NCBI GenBank assembly: GCA_937775295.1 | Contig: CALKBZ010000041.1 | Span: forward strand, 1 to 60,148 | Reading direction: 5' to 3' | Source: an uncultured Opitutales bacterium | GTDB taxonomy: Bacteria > Verrucomicrobiota > Verrucomicrobiia > Opitutales > Coraliomargaritaceae | DNA length: 60,148 nucleotides | In this document: piece by piece, positions 28,541-35,539 of the stretch | Layout of the letters: every line of letters begins with the position of its first letter | Position numbering within the stretch: position 1 is the stretch's first letter | Notes under the pieces: model-generated | What the model was told of the DNA's origin: nothing | What the model saw: only the letters and a program-made list of their open reading frames with translations | The model's database searches: none | Program-made: the position numbers and the translations under genes

Positions 28541-29878
28541 CTACTTGGCCTCGGCGGGTTGGAGCTGGCTGGCTTTGATGGTGCGTTGCCACAGTTCTGT
28601 GCCTGCCATACTCATGACGCGGATACTGATCGCGCGGTCTTCTTCGGGGCCGGTGAAGTCGAGTAGGGCAAAGTGGCGTTCGAAGGTGCTAGTGCCGGGC
28701 ATACGGAAGAAGTTTAGCTCATCCTGATTGGCTTTCGAATTGGCCGTGAGCGGTCCGATGGTGAGGTCGAACAGACTGTAGCTGTTGGCGTGCACGAGTC
28801 GGGTGAGCTCGCCATAATATTTGCCGCCGCTGATGAAAAAGAGCCCAGCGATGCGTTCGTTGCGGAGCATTTGCAGGAGTTCCCCATGCTCGCGTTCGGC
28901 GTAACTGAGATTGTAGCGATTGTCCGCAGGGTTGAGAATCGGTGCGCCAGCGATGATGATCTTAAAGGTCGCGCTGCTGTTGATGATTTCCTGTCGAAGC
29001 CATTCGATCTGGGCTTTGCCAAGCATTTGCGGTAAGCGGTCGCTGGTAGGTGCATCGTCGCGATAGCTACGGGTATCAAGCATGAAGAAGTCGACATCGG
29101 AGCGGCGGAAGCGTGTGGTGATGCCATCCAAACTGGTGATTTCGACGGGCTTCGGCCAATAGGCGTTGAAGCTGTCTTCGACCTGTTGACGGTAGGAGTA
29201 AAACTTACCAGCGTTTACGCTACCATAGTCGGTGCTGCCCCAAGTACCATAGTGGGGGATACTAGCGAGCAGAGGTTGAAGTTCGGAGAGGCTACGTGCT
29301 TTAGCAAAACGTTTGAGTGTGCCGCTCTGAGTTGCCCAGTCGCTGTCGCGCAGGTGCGCGGTGTTACCAGTCCATATCATGAGTTCTGGCTTTTCGCTAA
29401 GAATACTGGAAAAAATGCTATAACCCCCGCCGAGAGTTTGATAGGATGGCTCGAAGCCATCTTCGGTGACATAGTGTGCGCCGCCGACGGCGATGCGCAG
29501 ATCGGGGGGCGGGGTGCGGCCAACATAGTTGGTCGGCGTCTCAAAGGTATTTTTGTCCTCGGTGAGCTTGCCGTCGAGCTCGATGCGGTAGTTGTATTTT
29601 TTGCCCGGCTCGACTGCGTTGAGTGTCGAGGTCGCGGTATTATTCAGGGCGTTGCTGGTCTGGACGGCATCGCTCCAGTGCGGGGCATTGGCTTGCCCTT
29701 GCTCGTAGTAGGCGACGCGGACTTTAGCGGGGGCGTCGGTCTGTACCCAGATGGTAGCTTCGCGCATGTCCATATGGCCAAGCATGGGACCGGCGACGAT
29801 GTCGGCCTGCAGGTGGACACTTGCACTGATACAAATGAGAGAAAGCAGTGCGGCGATGTGTAGGGGTGTTGGAAACAT
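28541..29878 (-). CDS. secreted PhoD-like protein lacking metal ligands (probable pseudoenzyme)
   Basis: A 445-residue protein with a signal peptide (about 1-25), an N-terminal fibronectin-like domain (about 27-115, REATIWVQTDAPAKVRVAYY) and a PhoD-like phosphatase fold. The overall pattern is kept, including FFMLDTRSYRD at 265-274. Each metal-site block is changed: GGAHY (132-136) where the family has GSC, WTGNT (169-173) where it has WLGDN, TWGSTDYG (212-219) for TWDDHDYG, and SGGKYYGEL (350-358) for SGDRHHSEL. With Asp and His ligands missing throughout, phosphatase activity is unlikely; a binding or structural role is inferred. It follows the sigma-like gene after 7 bases. Confidence 0.8.
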   Translation of the reverse strand: MFPTPLHIAALLSLICISASVHLQADIVAGPMLGHMDMREATIWVQTDAPAKVRVAYYEQGQANAPHWSDAVQTSNALNNTATSTLNAVEPGKKYNYRIELDGKLTEDKNTFETPTNYVGRTPPPDLRIAVGGAHYVTEDGFEPSYQTLGGGYSIFSSILSEKPELMIWTGNTAHLRDSDWATQSGTLKRFAKARSLSELQPLLASIPHYGTWGSTDYGSVNAGKFYSYRQQVEDSFNAYWPKPVEITSLDGITTRFRRSDVDFFMLDTRSYRDDAPTSDRLPQMLGKAQIEWLRQEIINSSATFKIIIAGAPILNPADNRYNLSYAEREHGELLQMLRNERIAGLFFISGGKYYGELTRLVHANSYSLFDLTIGPLTANSKANQDELNFFRMPGTSTFERHFALLDFTGPEEDRAISIRVMSMAGTELWQRTIKASQLQPAEAK

Positions 29879-29885
29879 TGTAACT

Positions 29886-30707
29886 TTACGAGACCTTGAT
29901 TTTCGAGTGACGTGAGAAATGCACGGTATTGACCATACGATCAACGAATGCGGGGCGCTGCATTGAGCTGTCGGCAATTGCGTCGAGTATGTTCGAGAGT
30001 AGCTGTTCGCGTTCGCATTGGTTGAGTACATAGCGCATGCGCACTTCGACCAGTTCTGAACGGAGCTCTAGCCAGTGGGCTTTGATCTCCTTGACGCGAG
30101 GATAGGCACTGCTGCGTTTGCAGAGCGATTTGTTGGCACGAATATCTGGGCAGGTGTCGAGTTTGGCGCTGATCGCTTCTAGGCAATCGCGCTCTTCGCA
30201 TGCGAGTGACTCCCAACTAAAACTGCAGAGTTCGCAACGTGCCTCAGAGAGCAGGCGGTGCAGGGCTGCTTGCTTGATGCGCATGATGAGGGCGATCCAG
30301 CGTGGCGGCCAGTTTCCAAAAGTGTAGGCGAGAAATGCGAAGCGGGACTCTGGGCTTAATATGCGCAGCTTGATGACAAGCGCTTCTGTTGAGGTGGTGA
30401 GGCCTTGCTCGGAGGTGCTTTCGATCAAGGCTTGAGCGAGCATGTACTCGAAGTCGGAGAGCCGCTTTGAGTAGGGTAGATCTTGCCATAGCTCATTGAA
30501 TAGCTGTGTGACGCGTGCGATGCGCATTTCGGCCGGCTCGGCAGACGAGCAGCCCAAAAATGTTTGCGCTAGATCGACGTAGTTGGAGACTAGTGATAGA
30601 TACTGTTCTCGGTCGCCGCGTTTAGCGGCTCTAAGCTGTGAACGTGCAGCCTTTCGAGCAGGATCAGAACGCGTTAGCGAACCGAAAAAACGGCGTATGT
30701 TACCCAT
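29886..30707 (-). CDS. sigma-70/ECF-like protein with Cys-containing C-terminal extension
   Basis: A 273-residue protein. Residues about 20-95 resemble ECF sigma region 2 (AAKRGDREQYLSLVSNYV, then RVTQLFNELWQDLP). Residues about 108-160 resemble region 4 (LRILSPESRFAFLAYTFGNW, then ALHRLLSEAR). The last 110 residues contain several Cys (ELCSF, ACEERDCLEA, KLDTCPD, KSLC) and a long helix (HWLELRSELVEVRM), loosely like a zinc-finger anti-sigma module fused in cis. DNA binding is inferred from pattern only and the match is degenerate. ATG 30707 is chosen. The gene lies between the 230-residue protein (20-base gap) and the PhoD-like gene (7-base gap). Confidence 0.7.
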   Translation of the reverse strand: MGNIRRFFGSLTRSDPARKAARSQLRAAKRGDREQYLSLVSNYVDLAQTFLGCSSAEPAEMRIARVTQLFNELWQDLPYSKRLSDFEYMLAQALIESTSEQGLTTSTEALVIKLRILSPESRFAFLAYTFGNWPPRWIALIMRIKQAALHRLLSEARCELCSFSWESLACEERDCLEAISAKLDTCPDIRANKSLCKRSSAYPRVKEIKAHWLELRSELVEVRMRYVLNQCEREQLLSNILDAIADSSMQRPAFVDRMVNTVHFSRHSKIKVS

Positions 30708-30727
30708 AGCTCTTTTGAAATTAAGAA

Positions 30728-31420
30728 TTAGTCCTGGTCTCCGCCAGGGCGACGCTTGCACTCAATACGGCAGTCGCTCATCACGCGGATCCACATCTCG
30801 CGTAGATCAAATAGCCGGATCTGGTTTTCCTTGCAAAAGCTGGCGAGGAATTCCGGGTCCGGATGTGTCACATGATCGAGTAGGGCTAAAGTTTGGTTAA
30901 GTGCACTCAAGCTATTCTTAAGATGACAAATGGTCAGGCCGAAATCACCAAGATCGATGGCTTGGATGGATAATAGAACGTTCATTTCTGCCTGATGAAG
31001 ACTTTTTGCGTAATTCCAGCAGAGCTGCGGCGAAAGATAATTCTGGCTGTGCGCCATGTAGTGTTCCCAGCTCTCGTGCAAATAGCGGTATAGGGCGCGG
31101 GTTACCACAATCACAGGGTGGCGATGCAGGGTGTAAGGGGCATTGTCGTTGGCATCGAAACGCGCCTCGGCCTCTTCTGCGGATTCCGGCGTACTAAATT
31201 CGTCGGTCAGCGAGATGTCATCAGCATCCCAGCCCATCTGCACGGCCACTTCATCGAGATGGTTGGACTTGTGTTTGAGCGTATTGTAAATCGAAAGAAA
31301 TTTGGCGGTATCTTGGTCGGAACCTTTTAGATACTTTCGCCATTGGTATTCATTCCAATGCGGCTCGCTGGGTGATTCGTCCCAGTTGCCTTCGGAGTGC
31401 TCAAAATTTGGATCGCTCAT
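30728..31420 (-). CDS. conserved hypothetical protein, first gene of the sigma-like/PhoD-like cassette
   Basis: I do not recognise a family. The 230-residue product is soluble, with an acidic N terminus (MSDPNFEHSEGNWDESPSEP), an aromatic segment WNEYQWRKYLKGS, and a second acidic stretch (about 70-90). A largely helical C-terminal half follows (VTRALYRYLHESWEHYMAH, then LKNSLSALNQTLALLDHV). No signal peptide is present. It is the promoter-proximal gene of three closely spaced genes, so it may regulate, or be regulated with, the sigma-like protein; this is positional inference. Confidence 0.7.
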   Translation of the reverse strand: MSDPNFEHSEGNWDESPSEPHWNEYQWRKYLKGSDQDTAKFLSIYNTLKHKSNHLDEVAVQMGWDADDISLTDEFSTPESAEEAEARFDANDNAPYTLHRHPVIVVTRALYRYLHESWEHYMAHSQNYLSPQLCWNYAKSLHQAEMNVLLSIQAIDLGDFGLTICHLKNSLSALNQTLALLDHVTHPDPEFLASFCKENQIRLFDLREMWIRVMSDCRIECKRRPGGDQD

Positions 31421-31593
31421 AGTGTTCGGATCAAATCCGATGCCACTGAACCTGTATTTCTGATTTCAAAAATCAACCCCCTTTTCAGTTTGAGCTGATT
31501 TTGCTTTAATTGAACTGCGAAGCTAGGCATATATTATGAGAATTAAAGGCATCCGTTATGCCAATTCTTCAGGCTCTCCCCGATATTCTAAGT

Positions 31594-31875
31594 ATGACTT
31601 CAAATGTTTTCCGTATGAACTGTTGGTTTGAAGGCCACGTCCAAGGCGTCGGGTTTCGCTATCAGACCATGTGCGTGGCGAAAGGCTTCGAGGTGGTTGG
31701 CACGGTACAAAATCTCACTGATGGGCGCGTGCATCTTTGTGCCGAGGGCGAGGAGTCTGAAGTTCAGGCCTTTCAAAAGGCGGTGGCCGAAGAGTTGAAC
31801 AGCTACATCCGCCAGGTTGAGATCAAGACCGATAGCGGCCTACGCACCTGCGAAAGTTTTCGTATTTTACAATAG
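31594..31875 (+). CDS. acyP: acylphosphatase
   Basis: Small 93-residue enzyme hydrolysing acyl phosphates. The signature CWFEGHVQGVGFR contains catalytic R22, and N40 of QNLTDGRV is the second catalytic residue. ATG 31594 gives the family length; a more distal ATG at 31558 adds 12 residues. Its stop is one base before the ATG of an ABC transporter ATPase, an unusual partner for acylphosphatase, and the four genes here appear to form one transcription unit. Confidence 0.93.
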   Translation: MTSNVFRMNCWFEGHVQGVGFRYQTMCVAKGFEVVGTVQNLTDGRVHLCAEGEESEVQAFQKAVAEELNSYIRQVEIKTDSGLRTCESFRILQ

Positions 31876-31876
31876 T

Positions 31877-32767
31877 ATGAGTCATCCAGCAATTAGTATT
31901 AAGGGCCTGACCAAGGATTTCTCCATCGGCATGCGTGGCCTCAAGCTACGCGCCGTCGACGATCTGAATCTCGAAGTCGGCGATAACGAAATTTTCGGCC
32001 TAATCGGGCCGAATGGCTCCGGTAAGAGCACCACGATTAAGGTCGTACTCGGTCTGCTCGATGCCTCAGCCGGGGAGTGTCAGATCTATGGCAAGCCAAG
32101 TCACGCTGTGGCCGCGCGGCATAGTGTCGGCTTTCTGCCCGAAGCACCGTATTTCTACCGCTATCTGTCTGGTCGTGAGCTAGTGCGCTTCTACGCACGA
32201 ATCTGTGGCGTTTCGCGTGGCAATATCGAGGAACAGGTGGCTGAGGTGATCGAGTTGGTCGGTATGACCGAGGCGGCTCACCGCCGTGTCAGCACTTATT
32301 CGAAGGGGATGTTGCAGCGCATTGGCCTGGCGCAAGCACTGGTACATGATCCACAGTTGGTGATTCTCGATGAACCTACCGCAGGCGTCGATCCACTTGG
32401 TTCGGCGGCAATCGCGGAGATTATTCGCGAGCTCAAGCGGCGCGGTAAAACGGTGCTGCTCTGCTCGCATTTACTGGCGCAAATCGAAGGTCTGTGCGAT
32501 CGTGTGGCGATTCTTCATCGTGGCAAGTTGGTCCGAGAGGGCCGCGTCGACGATTTGGTGCAGGAGAAAGATGTTAAGTCGCTAGTGGTTGAAGGTTTGA
32601 GCGCTGAAGGGCAAGCCGCTGTGGAAAAGACAATTGCTGAGCAGGGTGGAAAGCTTTGTAGAGTGGAGAAGCCGCGCCTTAGTTTGGATTCGCTCTTTTT
32701 ACAAGAAGTCGAACAACGTGAGGCCGCGCGCAGCACTGAGTTACAGAAAGAAGGAGGCGCACAATGA
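31877..32767 (+). CDS. ABC transporter ATP-binding protein
   Basis: A 296-residue ATPase of the CcmA/NatA (ABC-2) class. Walker A is GPNGSGKST (44-52), the signature region is TYSKGMLQRIGLAQAL, Walker B is LVILDEPTAGVDP, and the H-loop is LLCSHLL. The last 65 residues are a C-terminal extension usual for this class. It overlaps the permease gene by four bases (ATGA). Substrate is unknown; the permease type points to export. Confidence 0.93.
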   Translation: MSHPAISIKGLTKDFSIGMRGLKLRAVDDLNLEVGDNEIFGLIGPNGSGKSTTIKVVLGLLDASAGECQIYGKPSHAVAARHSVGFLPEAPYFYRYLSGRELVRFYARICGVSRGNIEEQVAEVIELVGMTEAAHRRVSTYSKGMLQRIGLAQALVHDPQLVILDEPTAGVDPLGSAAIAEIIRELKRRGKTVLLCSHLLAQIEGLCDRVAILHRGKLVREGRVDDLVQEKDVKSLVVEGLSAEGQAAVEKTIAEQGGKLCRVEKPRLSLDSLFLQEVEQREAARSTELQKEGGAQ

Positions 32768-33606
32768 GTGGATTAATGGATTCTATTTCTCGTATTCGGC
32801 TGATCGCTGGTAATACGTTTCTCGAGGCGGTGCGGCAGAAGTTTTTCAACTCGTTGCTGCTGATTTCGGTGGCGCTGGTGGGGAGTTCGACCTTCTTTCA
32901 ACAGTTCGACTTTGGCACGGGCGAGCTCAAGTTCATTACTGACTTCGGCTTTGGTGCGCTGTTCTTTTTCGGCTCGATTCTGTCGATTGCAGCCACGACG
33001 CAGCTATTCTTTAGCGAGATCGAGAATCGCACGGCGCTGACGATGTTGGCCAAGCCAATCTATAAGCTCGAGTTTCTCGCGGGTAAATTCCTCGGCGCGC
33101 ATATGCTGATGCTAGTCTTTAGCACCGTCATCATACTGGTGCTGAGTGGCATACTCTATTGGCGTGAAACGATCCTGATGGCACGGCTCGGTGAGGAGTT
33201 CATCGATGGGCGTTTGATTCGCTACGGTGATTTATTTATCTTTGGCCTGTTGCAGTGGATGAAGTTCGGCATCTTGAGCGCGATCGCCCTGTTTATTGCC
33301 AGCTTCTCCAATACAAATCTCTACACTGTGGTGGTGTCGTTCTTCATGCTGATTATTTGCCAACTGCAATATATCGCGCGGGATGCGTACTCGTCGATGG
33401 AGGCCGGCATCGGCGCGTGGCTAGTGCGTGTGCTCGGCTTGATTTTTCCGAATTTTCAATTGTTCAATGTCGGCGATCAATTGGTGTTTGCTTCTAGCAC
33501 TCCGCTGCCGACTAGCACGGTCCTGCAGATTGTCGGCTACGGACTGATCTATACCGTCGCCTTTATTCTGCTTGCGCAGGTGAACTTCAAAAAACGGGAG
33601 ATCTAG
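32764..33606 (+). CDS. ABC-2 type transporter permease
   Basis: A 280-residue inner-membrane protein with about six hydrophobic helices (near 27-45, 60-85, 115-140, 165-190, 195-215 and 250-275). Between the second and third helices it has the segment SEIENRTALTMLAKP, characteristic of NosY/GldF-like ABC-2 permeases. It pairs with the overlapping ATPase gene and is followed after three bases by a TPR-like protein gene. Confidence 0.88.
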   Translation: MSGLMDSISRIRLIAGNTFLEAVRQKFFNSLLLISVALVGSSTFFQQFDFGTGELKFITDFGFGALFFFGSILSIAATTQLFFSEIENRTALTMLAKPIYKLEFLAGKFLGAHMLMLVFSTVIILVLSGILYWRETILMARLGEEFIDGRLIRYGDLFIFGLLQWMKFGILSAIALFIASFSNTNLYTVVVSFFMLIICQLQYIARDAYSSMEAGIGAWLVRVLGLIFPNFQLFNVGDQLVFASSTPLPTSTVLQIVGYGLIYTVAFILLAQVNFKKREI

Positions 33607-33609
33607 AGG

Positions 33610-34512
33610 ATGTCTTCCAGTACTTTCCTCAAGCATCCATTATTTCTACGCGTGCGCAGTGTCTGTGCGTTGCTGGTTGCCTTGGTGTTACTCGGCGCAG
33701 TCACGCGACCGATCGAAGCGCCGGCATGGCAGGTGGTGAGCGCGCGGCAGCCAGAGTTGTACCTGCAGGCGATTGAAGGTGCGCTCGGGCAGGGGATCAT
33801 CATCGGTGTGCTCGGTGGCTTCCGTGCGGTGATGGCGGACTTTTTATGGATCCGCACCAACACGATTTGGGAGCGACGCGATCGGGTAAAGCTCGATGCC
33901 ATGGTGCGGCTCGTTACCACCCTCGACCCGCGGCCAGAGTTTTTCTGGATCAATGGTGCGCGGATGATTGCTTACGATGTGCCGAATTGGCGGATTCAGG
34001 AAGAGGGTGGCTATACGGATGTGCCGGAGAGCCGTCAGCAGGCGTTGGATCGTGAGCAAGCTGAGCAAGCCTTTGCGATGCTGGCACGCGCTCGCGAGTT
34101 TCACCCGAATAAGGCGAAGCTTTATTTGGAGGTAGGGCAGATTTATTTGAATCGTTTGAAGGATAGCGCGAATGCAGCCAAGTGGTTTCTACTCGCTTCA
34201 CAGCAGCCTGACGCGCCGTATTTCGCCGCTCGTATCTATGGCGAACTGCTACGTCGCGAGGGCAAGAATGCCGAGGCGTATGACTTTCTTAAACAATTGC
34301 ATACTGATCTGCCGGATGATCCTTATGCACAGAAGCCAATCATCTACGACCGTATTCGCGAGTTGGAGGAGGAGTTGAATATTCCGCTGTGGCAGCGCTT
34401 TGAGCCAAAGGCGGCAGTTACGATCTTGCCAGTAGAGCCGAGCTTGGAAGAAAAGGTTCAGATGCTGGAAAAGGCGCATAGTCACCGCCACGACCACGAT
34501 CACGCGCATTAG
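33610..34512 (+). CDS. membrane-anchored TPR-like protein with His-rich C terminus
   Basis: A 300-residue protein with one N-terminal membrane helix (about 17-36). A conserved stretch GGFRAVMADFLWIRTN (about 69-84) follows, then TPR-like helices (KAKLYLEVGQIYLNRLKDS, then EAYDFLKQLHTDLPDDPYAQ). It ends in a histidine-rich tail, HSHRHDHDHAH. The tail suggests binding of a transition metal, perhaps the cargo or a regulator of the adjacent ABC transporter; this is inference. It is the last gene of the acyP-ABC operon, three bases after the permease gene. Confidence 0.8.
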   Translation: MSSSTFLKHPLFLRVRSVCALLVALVLLGAVTRPIEAPAWQVVSARQPELYLQAIEGALGQGIIIGVLGGFRAVMADFLWIRTNTIWERRDRVKLDAMVRLVTTLDPRPEFFWINGARMIAYDVPNWRIQEEGGYTDVPESRQQALDREQAEQAFAMLARAREFHPNKAKLYLEVGQIYLNRLKDSANAAKWFLLASQQPDAPYFAARIYGELLRREGKNAEAYDFLKQLHTDLPDDPYAQKPIIYDRIRELEEELNIPLWQRFEPKAAVTILPVEPSLEEKVQMLEKAHSHRHDHDHAH

Positions 34513-34603
34513 TAATACGCTGACTATTGAAGCTTATTGAGCGGTTGAGTTGGGAGGTGAGAGAACTCATACCCGATATTTTATTCGTTAAAAATACGTA
34601 AGC

Positions 34604-35146
34604 TTACTCTGCGACAGAAGCGATTTGTATATCGTCGGCACTGACCGCTACTGTGATCTCGTTGCCGAGGAACTCGAGTAGCACTTGGATGCGGTTGGTC
34701 GCGGAAAGTTGTGCGAGCACTTTGCCGTTGAGGCCTTTTAGAGTTCCTGACGAGAACTCAACCTGTGCGCCCGGTTCGATGCTGGGATCAGCTGCTTCGA
34801 TGATGCCTTCGGGCACACTGGCACGTAGATCTTCGATCAGCTGTTCGGGTAGTGCGCGGCGCTCGCCTTGTTGCACGAGTTGACTGACGCCTTGTGTATG
34901 AATGACGCGGCGATAATTATCACGTAGCGAAAACTTAGCGAAGATATAACCCGGAAACATAGCCTCCACAAAGCGTTTTTTGCCAGTGCGGGTTTTTTTG
35001 ATCTGACTAATACGCGGACAAAAGACCTCAACGAATTCGATTTTTGCGAGTATCGCGGCAGCAATATGCTCACGCTTGGTTTGCGTGCGTAGGCAAAACC
35101 AGTCGAGAGGAGCAGCGGGAAGGGAGCTGTCTGGTGGAGTCGGCAT
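34604..35146 (-). CDS. NusG paralog, RfaH-like antiterminator
   Basis: A 180-residue protein with the NusG N-terminal domain (DWFCLRTQTKREHIAAAIL, then FPGYIFAKF near residue 66) and a C-terminal KOW domain (GAQVEFSSGTLKGLNGKVL, about 127-145). The divergent N terminus and the lack of secE, rplK or rplA neighbours mark it as a specialised paralog. Such paralogs, like RfaH and UpxY, act on long polysaccharide or secondary-metabolite operons. No polysaccharide operon lies in its direction; a broken sugar-transferase gene lies 140 bases upstream on the other strand. Confidence 0.9.
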   Translation of the reverse strand: MPTPPDSSLPAAPLDWFCLRTQTKREHIAAAILAKIEFVEVFCPRISQIKKTRTGKKRFVEAMFPGYIFAKFSLRDNYRRVIHTQGVSQLVQQGERRALPEQLIEDLRASVPEGIIEAADPSIEPGAQVEFSSGTLKGLNGKVLAQLSATNRIQVLLEFLGNEITVAVSADDIQIASVAE

Positions 35147-35289
35147 AGTATATGTACAGCATCCTTACGTATAGACTTCGGAAGAATCATGACAATGGTG
35201 AATATTGGATTTTGGGAGAGTTTCTATTCGTTCTTTTGCAATGATGACTGTGGTGGGGTCGCGACTGCACATACTCCAGCCTGATAGCA

Positions 35290-35493
35290 GATTTAGAAAA
35301 ATAGGTAAATATCTATGGTACTCGCCTTTTGGTAAAGCCCGGTAACACGGGACTGGCACAGTGTTACTAAGCTCTCGTGGGGGAAGTGACCGAGCTGGCA
35401 CTGACCAAAGAGTGTGTGCGCTACGACTACGAGTATATTCACGGTTGGTCGTTCTGGCAGGATATTTGGATCTCACTGAAGGCCGCAGTGTAG
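35290..35493 (+). pseudogene. remnant of a polyprenyl-phosphate sugar-1-phosphate transferase gene (WcaJ-like)
   Basis: In one frame, from about 35332, the sequence reads VKPGNTGLAQ, then a TAA at 35368, then in the same frame LVGEVTEL and RYDYEYIHGWSFWQDIWI to a TAG at 35491. These match the C-terminal motifs of bacterial sugar transferases that start exopolysaccharide repeat units (KPGxTGxAQ, RGET, RYDLxYIxNWSxWLDLKI). A second frame just before it reads RFRKIGKYL, like the family's upstream segment, with the LDELPQ and SxVGPRP region deleted. This is a decayed gene, not a functional one. Confidence 0.75.
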
Positions 35494-35539
35494 CGGATCT
35501 TGCTGCCAAAGTCGGCTTACTTGTTATCTTCCGTTGCCC

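Noticed and set aside
28541-29878. Annotation as active alkaline phosphatase D
   Set aside because: All four metal-ligand blocks are substituted, so activity is not supported.
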